NCBI RefSeq assembly: GCF_027497195.1
Contig: NZ_CP114905.1
Location: 4,227,001-4,291,000, forward strand
Direction of reading: 5' to 3'
DNA from: Streptomyces sp. WMMC500
GTDB lineage: Bacteria > Actinomycetota > Actinomycetes > Streptomycetales > Streptomycetaceae
Length of the DNA stretch: 64,000 nt
The notes beneath the pieces were generated by a model. The model was not told the DNA's origin, did not search any database, and saw only the letters and a program-made list of their open reading frames with translations. The translations under genes and the position numbers were made by a program. Positions 37,941 to 46,223 of the stretch are shown here, piece after piece (the first letter of the stretch is position 1; each line of letters begins with the position of its first letter).

Positions 37941-39485
37941 ATGCGCATCCGCACCCTCGCCGCCCTGACCGCCTGCCTCGCCACCGCCGGCACGGCGGCC
38001 GTCACCGCCCCGGCGACGGGGGCGGAGGACCGGGGCACGGCGGCCCGTACGGCACCGGCGGCACCGCCGGGGGCGGGTGTGGGCGCGGGTGCGGCAGACT
38101 CCCGTGCCGCCGCCGACACCCGTACCGTACGGGCCGACTTCGACGGCGACGGCTACGACGACCTGGCCACCGGCGCCCCCGGCGGCACCGTCGCCGGCCA
38201 CGCCGAGGCCGGCTACGTCCTCGTCAGCTACGGCTCCGCCGACGGCGTCGCCGCCCCGGCCTCCACCGTGCTCAGCCAGCGCACCGCCGGCGTCCCCGGC
38301 GCCCCCGCCGCCGACGACCGCTTCGGCGACCGGCTCGCCGCCCGCGACCTCGACGGCGACGGGCTCACCGACCTCGCGGTCACCGCCCGCGCGGAGGACG
38401 GCGACTGGGCCGGCTCCGTCACCGTCCTGTGGGGCCGCGAGTCCGGCCTGACCGGCGCCGGCGCCGCCCGCGCGCAGGTGCCCGGGGGCGGCGGCCTCGG
38501 CGTCGACCTGCACGGCGGCGACTTCGACGGCGACGGCACGGGCGACCTGCTGGTGCCCAACACCCGCGGTGAGGCCGGCCAGGCGTACAGCGTGCTCTAC
38601 GGCCCGTTCACTCGCGCCGGCGCACCCGCGCGGGAGAGCGCGCTCGTCGAGATGAAGCCCGAGGACGACGTCGACGGCATGGCGGTCGGCGACGTCACCG
38701 GCGACGGCGCGGACGACCTCGTGGCGTTCTTCAGCTTCCAGGGCAACGCCGAGGGCGGCTGGTTCTGGCAGGGCGGCCCGGACGGGCTGACGCAGAGCGG
38801 CACGCTGCCCAGCGGCGGTTCGCCGGCGATCGGGGACTTCGACGGCGACGGCAGGGGTGACGTCGCGTACCGCTCGATCGGCGCGAGCGTCGAGGACTTC
38901 CCGTACGACGAGGGCACGGTCAAGGTCGTCTACGGCACGGCCGGCGGCCCGAGCCAGACCCGGCGCCAGACCTTCACCCAGGACACCGCGGGCGTGCCGG
39001 GCACGGGCGAGCGCGGCGACCAGTTCGGCGCCCGCCTCGCCGCGGGCGACGCGAACGGCGACGGCCGCGACGATCTCGCGGTGGGCGTGCCGTACGAGGC
39101 CATCGGCAGCAAGCGGTGGGCGGGTTCCGCGGTGCTGCTCCAGGGCGGTTCCGGCGGTCTCAAGGCCCGCGGCGCGCAGGCGTTCCACCAGGACACCGCC
39201 GGCGTGAAGGGCGTGGCGGAGGCCGGGGACCGGTTCGGCGCCGCGCTGGCGTTCCGGGACGTGACGGACGACGGCCGGGCGGAGCTGGCGGTGGGCGCGC
39301 CGGACGAGAACGGGACGGGCGCGATCTGGTCGCTGCGCGGCGCCGCGGGCGGGCTGTCGGCGACGGGGTCCGTGGCGTTCAGCCCGGACAACTTCGAGGT
39401 GCCGGGCGGTACGGGCGCGGGGTCGCGGTTCGGCACGGGCTTCGCGGGCGAGGACGCGGGTCACTACCTGAGGGGCGCGGAGTGA
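37941..39485 (+). CDS. secreted FG-GAP repeat protein 1 (integrin-alpha-like propeller)
   Basis: A 514-residue exported protein. The signal peptide MRIRTLAALTACLATAG to about residue 35 is followed by an Ala/Gly-rich stretch and then about seven FG-GAP blades. Each blade starts with a calcium-binding DxDGDGxDDL loop (DFDGDGYDDLATGAPGG, DLDGDGLTDLAV, DFDGDGTGDLLV, DANGDGRDDLAVG) and most contain the GVPG...GDxFG segment. A seven-bladed beta-propeller stabilised by calcium is expected, acting outside the cell in adhesion or as a scaffold; no catalytic domain or anchor is visible. First of three consecutive paralogues. Confidence 0.88.
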   Translation: MRIRTLAALTACLATAGTAAVTAPATGAEDRGTAARTAPAAPPGAGVGAGAADSRAAADTRTVRADFDGDGYDDLATGAPGGTVAGHAEAGYVLVSYGSADGVAAPASTVLSQRTAGVPGAPAADDRFGDRLAARDLDGDGLTDLAVTARAEDGDWAGSVTVLWGRESGLTGAGAARAQVPGGGGLGVDLHGGDFDGDGTGDLLVPNTRGEAGQAYSVLYGPFTRAGAPARESALVEMKPEDDVDGMAVGDVTGDGADDLVAFFSFQGNAEGGWFWQGGPDGLTQSGTLPSGGSPAIGDFDGDGRGDVAYRSIGASVEDFPYDEGTVKVVYGTAGGPSQTRRQTFTQDTAGVPGTGERGDQFGARLAAGDANGDGRDDLAVGVPYEAIGSKRWAGSAVLLQGGSGGLKARGAQAFHQDTAGVKGVAEAGDRFGAALAFRDVTDDGRAELAVGAPDENGTGAIWSLRGAAGGLSATGSVAFSPDNFEVPGGTGAGSRFGTGFAGEDAGHYLRGAE

Positions 39486-39554
39486 CCCGCTGATTCCGGA
39501 ACTACGCCTATTGAACAACAAGTTGCCTGAAACACGGATGTAAGGCGGTTGTTC

Positions 39555-39584
39555 GTACAACCCCGGGTGAACGTCAGGTGTCTC
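39555..39584 (+). promoter_or_regulatory. ECF-type promoter of FG-GAP gene 2
   Basis: GTACAACC at 39555-39562, 17 bases, then GTCTC at 39580-39584; start codon 61 bases downstream. Same arrangement as the promoters of FG-GAP genes 1 and 3. Confidence 0.7.
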
Positions 39585-39644
39585 ACAGGGTGAGAGGCCC
39601 ACCGAGTCACCGCACTTCTCCGCACCGACGTTCAGGAGCCCGAC

Positions 39645-41120
39645 ATGCCACGCAACCGCCGTACGCCCACGGCCGCCACCGCCTTAGCGGCCTCTCTGGC
39701 CGTCGTCGCCGGCGCCGCCCTCGCGGGCGGCGCCGCGCCGGCCGCGGCAGCACCCGCGGAAGCCGCCGCCGCCGCGAAGCACCACGACGACTTCGACGGC
39801 GACGGCTATCGCGACCTCGTCGTCTCGGCCCCCTCCGGCACCGTCAACGGCGTCAAGCGCGCCGGGTACGTCGCCGTGCTCTACGGCTCCGCCGGCGGCC
39901 TCGACACCGCCCGGCGCACGGTCGTCAGCCAGTCCACCGCCGGCGTCGCCGGCACCTCCGAGACGGGCGACGCCTTCGGCGCCACGCTCGCCTCCGCGGA
40001 CTTCGACCGCGACGGGTACGCCGACCTCGTCGTCGGCGCCACCGGCGAAGACCTCGGCGGCGTCGCGGACACCGGCCGCGCCGTCGTCCTGTACGGCTCG
40101 GCCGGCGGCCTGTCCGGCAGCGGGGCCGAGGACATGCGCCCCGCCTCGCTGATCGAGGGCAACGCGTACGCGACGGGGCTGGCGGCGGGCGACTGGTTCC
40201 ACGACGGGTCACAAGCGCTGGCGATTCTCTCCAAGGACCACCTGGAGCTGTACGGGGGCTGGGGCGCGGCCCGTACCCCCGCGCGCGCCACGACCGGCCA
40301 CCCCTTCGCCGACTTCCCGGCGGACTTCACGCCCACCGGCCTGGTCGGCGGCGACTTCGAGGGCGACGGCAACGACGACCTGGTGGTCACCGGCTCGAAG
40401 TGGTCCCTGGAGACCCTGGAGGGCCACTGCCTGTATCTGAAGGGCGGCGGCCCGGAGGGCTACACGCGCACCGAGTTCGCCGGCGGGCCCGTCGGCGTCG
40501 CCGGCGACATCGACAAGGACGGCGCCGACGACCTCGCGATCGGCGACCCGACGGTGCTGGAGCACGGCCAGTGGGACCTGTCCGGCGGTGCCGTCGAGGT
40601 CTGGTACGGGGCCGCGGGCGGCCCGGGCGCGGGGGAGCCCGAGGTGTGGCAGCAGGGCAGCGGGGGCGTCCCCGGTGCGTACGAGCTGGAGGACCGGTTC
40701 GGCAGCGACGTGTCGCTGGGCGACGTGAACGGCGACGGCCACCTCGACCTGGCGGCCGGCGCCGAGGGCGAGGCGATCGGCGAGGCCGATGACGCGGGCG
40801 CCGTCTGGCTGCTGCGCGGGTCGGCCGGCGGGCTGACGACGAGCGGGGTGCAGCACTTCAACCAGGACACCGCAGGCGTCCCGGGCGCCGCGGAGGCCGG
40901 CGACCTCTTCGGCTCCGACGTCCGGCTGCACGACGCCGACCGCGACGGCCGGTCGGGCCTGGTCGCGGGCGCGCCGGGCGAGAACGCGGGGCAGGGGTTC
41001 GCGTGGGTGCTGCCGACCCGCGGCGGCGTGCTGACGGCGGACGGGTCGTGGACGTTCGGCGGGGCTTCGGTGGGCGCCAACGGGGCGAACGCGAGGTTCC
41101 CGGAGACCCTCGCGGAGTAG
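39645..41120 (+). CDS. secreted FG-GAP repeat protein 2 (contains TTA)
   Basis: A 491-residue paralogue. An Ala-rich signal peptide (MPRNRRTPTAATALAASLAV to about residue 38) leads into seven blades with calcium loops DFDGDGYRDLVV, DFDRDGYADLVVG, DFEGDGNDDLVV, DIDKDGADDLAIG, DVNGDGHLDLAAG and DADRDGRSGLVAG. Codon 14 is TTA (39684-39686), within the signal peptide, so this member alone should need the bldA tRNA and be made mainly during differentiation. Expected to be a calcium-stabilised beta-propeller on or outside the cell surface. The gene has its own promoter and terminator and is not co-transcribed with its neighbours. Confidence 0.88.
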   Translation: MPRNRRTPTAATALAASLAVVAGAALAGGAAPAAAAPAEAAAAAKHHDDFDGDGYRDLVVSAPSGTVNGVKRAGYVAVLYGSAGGLDTARRTVVSQSTAGVAGTSETGDAFGATLASADFDRDGYADLVVGATGEDLGGVADTGRAVVLYGSAGGLSGSGAEDMRPASLIEGNAYATGLAAGDWFHDGSQALAILSKDHLELYGGWGAARTPARATTGHPFADFPADFTPTGLVGGDFEGDGNDDLVVTGSKWSLETLEGHCLYLKGGGPEGYTRTEFAGGPVGVAGDIDKDGADDLAIGDPTVLEHGQWDLSGGAVEVWYGAAGGPGAGEPEVWQQGSGGVPGAYELEDRFGSDVSLGDVNGDGHLDLAAGAEGEAIGEADDAGAVWLLRGSAGGLTTSGVQHFNQDTAGVPGAAEAGDLFGSDVRLHDADRDGRSGLVAGAPGENAGQGFAWVLPTRGGVLTADGSWTFGGASVGANGANARFPETLAE

Positions 41121-41136
41121 CCGGCGAGGCGGGGCG

Positions 41137-41177
41137 GGGCGGGGGACCGCGGACGGGGAGCCCGCGGTCCCCCGCCC
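41137..41177 (+). terminator. hairpin after FG-GAP gene 2
   Basis: GGGCGGGGGACCGCGG (41137-41152) pairs perfectly over 16 bp with 41162-41177, loop nine bases, 17 bases after the stop. No U-tract. Confidence 0.75.
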
Positions 41178-41245
41178 TTCCCCACCTCCGCCATGCGCAC
41201 ACGGAATGACACCTTCTGTCACTGTACGAACCAACTAGCCGTATT

Positions 41246-41275
41246 CGTACAACCTTTGACCGCGGCACGGGGTCT
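41246..41275 (+). promoter_or_regulatory. ECF-type promoter of FG-GAP gene 3
   Basis: GTACAACC at 41246-41253, 17 bases, then GTCTC at 41271-41275; start codon 42 bases downstream. A partial second copy (GTACGAACC) lies about 25 bases upstream. Confidence 0.7.
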
Positions 41276-41316
41276 CCTGATCACCGTCTCCGCCCACAGG
41301 CCCCGGGAGTTGCCGC

Positions 41317-42795
41317 ATGCGTCACCCACTCCGTACCGCACTGGCCGCGGCGACCGCCGCGGCCGTCACCGGCGGCCTGCTCGCGGTCGCCACCGCCCCC
41401 GGCGCCGCGGCCGCCGAACCGCCCGGCGCGGTCGTCAACTTCAACGGGGACGGGGTGCGCGACGCCGCCGTCTCCGCGCCCGGCGCGTACGTCGCCGGGG
41501 TAAGGGCCGCCGGCCAAGTCGTCGCCCATTACGGGACGAAGAACGACGGCACCGTCGCCGGCATCTCCGGCAGCCGCGCCAAGCGGCTCAGCCAGCACAG
41601 CGCCGGCGTCCCCGGCACCGCGGAGGACGGCGACGGCTGGGGCGGCTGGACCGCCGCCGCGGACTACGACGGCGACGGGTACACCGACCTCGCCGTCGCC
41701 GCCCCCGGCGAGGCGGTCGGCGGCGACGTCCTCGGCGGCACGGTCCAGCTCCTGTGGGGCGGGCCGAGCGGCCTCGCGGGCGGCACGACGCTGCCCGACC
41801 CGCGCCCGTACGACCACGACCTCTTCGGCCACGCCCTCGCGGCCGGCGACTTCGACGGCGACGGCGCCGCGGACCTGGCCGTGGCCTCCACGAGCGCGTC
41901 CGTGGACGTCTTCACCGGCGGCTTCGGCCGTACGAAGGGCGACTACGGGGTGTGGGACACCGTGGCGGTGCCGCTCGACAACGGGAAGATCTGGGGCCCG
42001 CACGACCTCGCCGCGGGCGACGTCGACGGCGACGGCGCGGACGACCTCGTGGTCGCGGGCAGCGTGGACGAGGCGTACCGCAGCACGTGGGTACCAGGCT
42101 CGGCGGACGGCCTGACCGGCGCCGGGCAGCGGCCGGTGCCGGGCGGCGAGACCACCGTCACCGGGGACGTGGACGGCGACGGGCGCGCCGACATCGTCAC
42201 CGGGCTGGCCCGCGACGACGCGACCAACCCCGGCGCGGAGCCGGGCGGCAAGGTCTTCGTCACCCTCGGCTCCGCGGCCGGCCCCGCCGCCACCACGGAG
42301 CTGAGCCAGGCCACCCCCGGCGTCCCCGGCACCCCCGAGCAGGGCGACTCCTTCGGCGGCGAGCTGGCCCTCGGCGACGCCGACGGCGACGGCCACACGG
42401 ACCTGGCCGTCGCCGCGGCGAACGAGACCCTGGGCGACGCCGGTCAGACCGGCACCGTCACGGTCCTGCGGGGCGCGGCGGACGGCTCGGGCTTCGGCGG
42501 CGCGGGCGCCACCCTGGTCCACCAGAACGCCCCGGGCGTCCCCGGCACCAACGAAACCCGCGACCGCTTCGGCACCGCGCTGCTCCTCGCCGACCTCAAC
42601 GGCGACGGCGTCGACGACCTGACGGTCGGCACGGCCGGCGAGGACGCGGGCGACGGCGCGGTCTACGCCCTGCGCTCGGACGCGGCGGGAGCGGCCGACG
42701 GGGCGGCGGCGGACGGGGCGGTGGCGATCCGTCCGTCGTCCGTGGGGATGCCGACGGCGGGGAGGCCGGGGTACGGGGCGGAGTTCGCGGGCTGA
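41317..42795 (+). CDS. secreted FG-GAP repeat protein 3
   Basis: A 492-residue paralogue. Signal peptide MRHPLRTALAAATAAAVTGG to about residue 33 (GAAAAEPPG), then blades with NFNGDGVRDAAVS, DYDGDGYTDLAVA, DFDGDGAADLAVA, DVDGDGADDLVVA, DVDGDGRADIVTG, DADGDGHTDLAVA and DLNGDGVDDLTVG. The first loop has Asn in place of the usual first Asp. Several blades have the GVPGTxEQGDxFG segment that gives the family its name. No sorting signal or catalytic domain is visible, so it is probably released. It ends in an Ala/Asp-rich tail and a strong hairpin. Confidence 0.88.
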   Translation: MRHPLRTALAAATAAAVTGGLLAVATAPGAAAAEPPGAVVNFNGDGVRDAAVSAPGAYVAGVRAAGQVVAHYGTKNDGTVAGISGSRAKRLSQHSAGVPGTAEDGDGWGGWTAAADYDGDGYTDLAVAAPGEAVGGDVLGGTVQLLWGGPSGLAGGTTLPDPRPYDHDLFGHALAAGDFDGDGAADLAVASTSASVDVFTGGFGRTKGDYGVWDTVAVPLDNGKIWGPHDLAAGDVDGDGADDLVVAGSVDEAYRSTWVPGSADGLTGAGQRPVPGGETTVTGDVDGDGRADIVTGLARDDATNPGAEPGGKVFVTLGSAAGPAATTELSQATPGVPGTPEQGDSFGGELALGDADGDGHTDLAVAAANETLGDAGQTGTVTVLRGAADGSGFGGAGATLVHQNAPGVPGTNETRDRFGTALLLADLNGDGVDDLTVGTAGEDAGDGAVYALRSDAAGAADGAAADGAVAIRPSSVGMPTAGRPGYGAEFAG

Positions 42796-42822
42796 GCACG
42801 TACAGCCGAAGCCGCAGAGACG

Positions 42823-42857
42823 GCCAGGGCCCGGACCTCCCCCGGCCGGGCCCTGGC
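42823..42857 (+). terminator. hairpin after FG-GAP gene 3
   Basis: GCCAGGGCCCGG (42823-42834) pairs perfectly with 42846-42857 around 11 bases, 28 bases after the stop. Confidence 0.75.
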
Positions 42858-43062
42858 TCATGCCCGGGGGCGGGGCAAGGGAACAGACAAGACAGGCAGA
42901 AAGTCCCAAAACCACCAAACCAGACTCCCGTACTCACCCGCCCCCTCCCGCCCCACCCCCTAAGGCGAAACCCTTACGGGACGTACCGTCTTGGCCATAA
43001 ACATCCCCCGTATTCCCGGCCCCCGGTGACCCCGGCGGGCAAGACCGGGTACGTTCGATCGC

Positions 43063-43959
43063 GTGGCAGGATTCAGAATGGGCCGGGGACGCCAGTCCCA
43101 CGGCAGTCGGCAGCCGGGGCGGCCGCAGGGCCCGCCGCAGGGCGGACCCCCGCCCTACGGCGGACCGCAGTACGGCGGTCCCCCGCCGCCCCACGGGCAC
43201 GGACAGGGGCCGGGGCAGCCGTACGGCGGCCAGTGGCAGCAGCCCCGCGGCGGCCACGGCCCGGGGCCCGAGTACTACGGCGGCGGCCACGACCCGTACG
43301 CCGCCGACCGCCCCGGCAACACCCAGCCGTACGGCGTCGGCGTCGGACCCGGCGACTACGGCCCGTACGACGACGGCCAGGTCTACCGCGCCGGCGAGTC
43401 GGCGGCCCCGCCCGTAGGCCCGCGGCTGCACTGGAAGGACCTGCTCCGCGGGATCGTCTTCCACCCGAACCGCACGTTCTGGCAGATGCGGGACCACAGC
43501 ATGTGGGGCCCCGCGCTGACGGTCAGCTTCCTCTACGGCCTGCTGGCCGTCTTCGGCCTGGAGCAGGCGCGCGACGAGGTGCTCGACTCCACGATCTCCG
43601 CGAGCATCCCGTGGATCATCGTGACGGGCATCGCGGTCACGATCAGCGGCCTGGTGATGGGCACGGTCACGCACACCCTCGCCCGCCAGTTGGGCGGCGC
43701 GGGCGCGCTGGCGCCGACGGTGGGTCTGGCGATGCTGGTCGTGGCGGTCACGGACGCCCCGCGGCTGCTGGTCGCGATGTTCATCGGCGGCGAGGACACG
43801 TTCGCGCAGGGCGTGGGCTGGCTGACGTGGCTTGCCGCGGGGGTGCTGCTCACGTCGATGGTGAGCAAGTCGCACGACCTGCCGTGGCCGCGTGCGCTGG
43901 GGGCGTGCTCGATCCAGTTGGTCGCGCTGGTGGCGCTTTTCAAACTGGGCACGCTCTGA
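43063..43959 (+). CDS. YIP1 family membrane protein
   Basis: A 298-residue protein. The first 125 residues are a disordered Gly/Pro/Gln/Tyr-rich segment (PYGGPQYGG-type repeats). The rest is a YIP1 domain with five membrane helices, beginning LHWKDLLRGIVFHPNRTFWQMRDH and including LTVSFLYGLLAVFG and IIVTGIAVTISGLVMGTVTH. Role unknown; in streptomycetes this gene commonly lies convergent to dcd, as here. The GTG at 43063 gives the longest form; an ATG five codons downstream is equally possible. Confidence 0.82.
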   Translation: MAGFRMGRGRQSHGSRQPGRPQGPPQGGPPPYGGPQYGGPPPPHGHGQGPGQPYGGQWQQPRGGHGPGPEYYGGGHDPYAADRPGNTQPYGVGVGPGDYGPYDDGQVYRAGESAAPPVGPRLHWKDLLRGIVFHPNRTFWQMRDHSMWGPALTVSFLYGLLAVFGLEQARDEVLDSTISASIPWIIVTGIAVTISGLVMGTVTHTLARQLGGAGALAPTVGLAMLVVAVTDAPRLLVAMFIGGEDTFAQGVGWLTWLAAGVLLTSMVSKSHDLPWPRALGACSIQLVALVALFKLGTL

Positions 43960-43963
43960 GGCG

Positions 43964-43987
43964 GATCCCGCGATCCCGCGATCCCGC
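43964..43987. repeat. three tandem copies of GATCCCGC
   Basis: Exact 8-base unit repeated three times in the gap between the convergent YIP1 and dcd genes, touching neither coding sequence except near the dcd stop. It is a likely slippage tract. Confidence 0.8.
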
Positions 43988-43988
43988 G

Positions 43989-44564
43989 TCAGACGGCGGT
44001 GCGGTGGAAGTTCAGGTACGACCGCGAGGGCGTGGGCCCGCGCTGCCCCTGGTACCGGGAGCCGTACTTGGCGGAGCCGTAGGGGTGCTCGGCGGGTGAG
44101 CTGAGCCGGAACATGCAGAGCTGCCCGATCTTCATGCCCGGCCAGAGCTTGATGGGCAGCGTGGCGACGTTGGAGAGCTCCAGCGTCACGTGCCCGCTGA
44201 ACCCGGGGTCGATGAATCCGGCGGTGGAGTGCGTGAGCAGCCCGAGCCGGCCGAGGCTGGACTTTCCTTCGAGCCGGGAGGCGATGTCGTCGGGCAGGGA
44301 CACGACCTCGTACGTCGAGGCCAGCACGAACTCCCCGGGGTGCAGGATGAAGCACTCGTCGCCCTCGGGCTCCACGAGCCGCGTGAGATCGCTCTGTTCG
44401 ACGGCGGGGTCGATGTGGGGGTAGCGGTGGTTCTCGAAGACCCGGAAGTAGCGGTCGAGGCGTACGTCCACACTGGACGGCTGGATCATCACGTCGTCGA
44501 AGGGCTCGATCCGCACCCGCCCGGCGTGGACCTCGGTCCTGATGTCCTTGTCAGAGAGCAGCAC
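43989..44564 (-). CDS. dcd: dCTP deaminase
   Basis: A 191-residue enzyme that deaminates dCTP on the route to dUMP and thymidylate. Conserved: [28 protein letters not shown] (nucleotide site), [39 protein letters not shown] with the catalytic glutamate region, and the C-terminal [18 protein letters not shown] that folds over the triphosphate. Actinobacterial members are often bifunctional, also hydrolysing the dUTP. Length is standard. Confidence 0.96.
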   Translation of the reverse strand: MLLSDKDIRTEVHAGRVRIEPFDDVMIQPSSVDVRLDRYFRVFENHRYPHIDPAVEQSDLTRLVEPEGDECFILHPGEFVLASTYEVVSLPDDIASRLEGKSSLGRLGLLTHSTAGFIDPGFSGHVTLELSNVATLPIKLWPGMKIGQLCMFRLSSPAEHPYGSAKYGSRYQGQRGPTPSRSYLNFHRTAV

Positions 44565-44585
44565 GCCCCGACCCTACCTGCCGCC

Positions 44586-44756
44586 CTACCGGGCCTCGCC
44601 CTTCCCCACCGGCACGACGTTCCGCAGCCGCGCACACCGCGGACACCGCACGAGCCCGCCGGACCCGATCCGGCGGGCGGCGCCGACGTTCTGCATCGGG
44701 AGCGAGGTGGTGCGGAAGACGTGCCCCTCGGCACATCGGACGACGGTGGTTTCCAT
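44586..44756 (-). CDS. small zinc-ribbon-like protein
   Basis: A 56-residue protein, METTVVRCAEGHVF at the start and VRCPRCARLRNV near the end: C8 with H12 plus a CxxC pair suggest one zinc site. I recognise it as a small streptomycete family (RCxxGHxF...RCP) often found beside a tRNA-Gly gene. GGAAGGAG lies five bases before the ATG. Its upstream region on the coding strand is an exceptionally G-rich tract. Function unknown; it ends 22 bases before the dcd start, so the two may be co-transcribed. Confidence 0.75.
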   Translation of the reverse strand: METTVVRCAEGHVFRTTSLPMQNVGAARRIGSGGLVRCPRCARLRNVVPVGKGEAR

Positions 44757-44796
44757 CAGGCTCCTTCCCCGTAACGCAACAAAAGCCACACTACGG

Positions 44797-44867
44797 GACC
44801 AACCACCCCACCCCAACGCCACCCCCACCCACCGTAACCCCAACTCCCGCCCCCACCCCCCGTATCC
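44797..44867 (-). other. G-rich tract (quadruplex-prone) upstream of zinc-ribbon gene
   Basis: About 70 bases almost free of G on the plus strand, with nine or more runs of three to five C, so the minus strand carries G-runs separated by one to six bases. This fits the G-quadruplex pattern. It lies 41-111 bases upstream of the minus-strand zinc-ribbon start, on its coding strand. Confidence 0.55.
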
Positions 44868-44957
44868 ACCCCGCAACACCAAGCAGCCCCCCGACGACCT
44901 CGCCGGGGGGCGCACATACGGTAGAGTGACAGCGAAGCGCCCTTCGGGACGCTCTAC

Positions 44958-45031
44958 GCGGGCGTAGTTTAATGGTAGAACATGAGCTTCCCAAGCTCAG
45001 AGCGCGGGTTCGATTCCCGTCGCCCGCTCCA
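44958..45031 (+). tRNA. tRNA-Gly (anticodon CCC), integration target
   Basis: Cloverleaf by eye: acceptor GCGGGCG/CGCCCGC, D-loop TTTAATGGTAGAA, anticodon stem TGAGC/GCTCA with loop TTCCCAA giving anticodon CCC, T-arm GCGGG-TTCGATT-CCCGT, discriminator T, and encoded CCA at 45029-45031. The 3' 45 bases (44987-45031) are duplicated at 49822 and 50885, so the gene has been used as an attB site. Confidence 0.97.
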
Positions 45032-45036
45032 TAACG

Positions 45037-45063
45037 AATCCCCAGGTCGGCGATCTGGGGATT
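45037..45063 (+). terminator. hairpin after tRNA-Gly
   Basis: AATCCCCAG (45037-45045) pairs with CTGGGGATT (45055-45063), followed by ATTGGTTTTCT. Counterparts follow the other two att copies. Confidence 0.7.
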
Positions 45064-45090
45064 ATTGGTTTTCTGGACCAATTGAAGCCG

Positions 45091-45108
45091 CGTGCCATCC
45101 GCGTGCCA
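45091..45108. repeat. att arm-like repeat, copy 1
   Basis: CGTGCCATCCGCGTGCCA, itself a double CGTGCCA half-site, located 60 bases inside the island from the tRNA. Exact copy at 49694-49711. Placement at both ends of the segment is what integrase or excisionase arm sites look like; binding is inferred. Confidence 0.5.
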
Positions 45109-45473
45109 TAAACCCCGAGGCCGACACAAGTCGCCCCTGGCCACAGGTCAGGCTTACTTCCTTCGATCTTCGTCCTGACGATCATCCCACCGTCAGGACC
45201 CAGTACGTCGACGGCCAGGATCCAGCTCCACGATGGGCTCACTGCCGGAAGCATTTACGCAAGCACCGCTTCGCGCTATACAGATGGGAGCGCTCCCAAA
45301 AAGTGGCCGCTCTCTCTGACTCCCCGCCAGCGAGGCATCGGCCATGCATAGGTCGTCCGGCAGCAGCGGTGGAACGGACTGGCCCTGCTCGAGGCCGCGA
45401 GATCACCTTGACCGTCCCCGACGACAGCGTCTGGGCAGCGACCATCCGACCTCCCGAGAGGAAGCGACCACAC

Positions 45474-46223
45474 GTGTTACGACGCAGGCACGCTCTCGCC
45501 GGCTTGATCACCCTGCTGGCGCTCATTGCAGCCCTGGTGCCCACCTCCGGCGCCGCCCATGCCCAGCCCGGTGCCGGAGTGCGGGTCATGCCGCTCGGCG
45601 ACTCGATCACCGACGGCTTCACGGTCCCCGGCGGCTACCGCATCGACCTGTGGGAGAAGCTCGTGGCAGGCGGTCAGGACGTCGACTTCGTCGGCTCCCA
45701 GTCCAACGGCCCCGACAGCCTCGGCGACAAGGATCACGAAGGCCACTCCGGATGGACGATCTCTCAGATCGACCAGAACATCTCGGCCTGGCTGGCCACT
45801 TACACCCCTGACACCATCCTGCTCCACATCGGCACCAACGACATGTACGGCGGCGACCCCGCTGGAGCGCCGCAACGGCTCGCCGGTCTGGTCGACCACA
45901 TCACCGCGCAGGCGCCAGACGCGGACCTCTACGTGGCGACGATCATCCCGCTGGGCTTCAACGACTCCGTCGTGCGGGCGTTCAACGCGACGATTCCGGG
46001 AATCGTGGAGAACGCGGCCAACGCCGGCAAAAACGTGCACCAGGTCGACATGTACAGCGCGCTGACCACAGCCGACCTGGCCGACGGCGTCCACCCCAAC
46101 GCCGGCGGCTACAGCAAGATGGCCACGGTCTGGCACGGCGCTCTCCTCCCGGCACCCGGCCACGTCGGCGACTCCGCGGCCCCGACCGCATGTGCCACAC
46201 CTGCGCACGTGCTGTGCGCCTGA
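45474..46223 (+). CDS. secreted SGNH/GDSL hydrolase (TTA at codon 2)
   Basis: A 249-residue exported esterase/lipase-type hydrolase. The signal peptide runs to about residue 32 (VLRRRHALAGLITLLALIAALVPTSGAAHA). Block I PLGDSITDG at about 42-50 has the nucleophilic serine, block III has LLHIGTNDM with the oxyanion Asn, and block V DGVHPNAGGY has the catalytic Asp and His. The second codon is TTA (45477-45479), directly after the GTG start, which makes translation strongly dependent on the bldA tRNA if this start is right. The GTG was chosen because the signal peptide begins there; the frame is open upstream as far as the tRNA gene. First cargo gene of the tRNA-Gly island. Confidence 0.85.
   Translation: MLRRRHALAGLITLLALIAALVPTSGAAHAQPGAGVRVMPLGDSITDGFTVPGGYRIDLWEKLVAGGQDVDFVGSQSNGPDSLGDKDHEGHSGWTISQIDQNISAWLATYTPDTILLHIGTNDMYGGDPAGAPQRLAGLVDHITAQAPDADLYVATIIPLGFNDSVVRAFNATIPGIVENAANAGKNVHQVDMYSALTTADLADGVHPNAGGYSKMATVWHGALLPAPGHVGDSAAPTACATPAHVLCA

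Larger units (their letters stand above)
45032..45473. other. 442-base att-proximal region without genes
   Basis: Holds the tRNA terminator (45037-45063) and the repeat CGTGCCATCCGCGTGCCA (45091-45108), which recurs before att copy 2. Open frames reading antisense through the tRNA (ending ERATGIEPAL) are artefacts. Nothing resembling an integrase or excisionase remains. Confidence 0.6.

Noticed and set aside
44997..45254. Minus-strand ORF ending ERATGIEPAL, and relatives at 49742 and 50896
   Set aside because: Well-known spurious translations running antisense through tRNA-Gly 3' ends; here they only mark the three att copies.
44982..45473. Extension of the SGNH hydrolase frame back to the tRNA
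   Set aside because: Would start inside the tRNA gene; the signal peptide begins at 45474.
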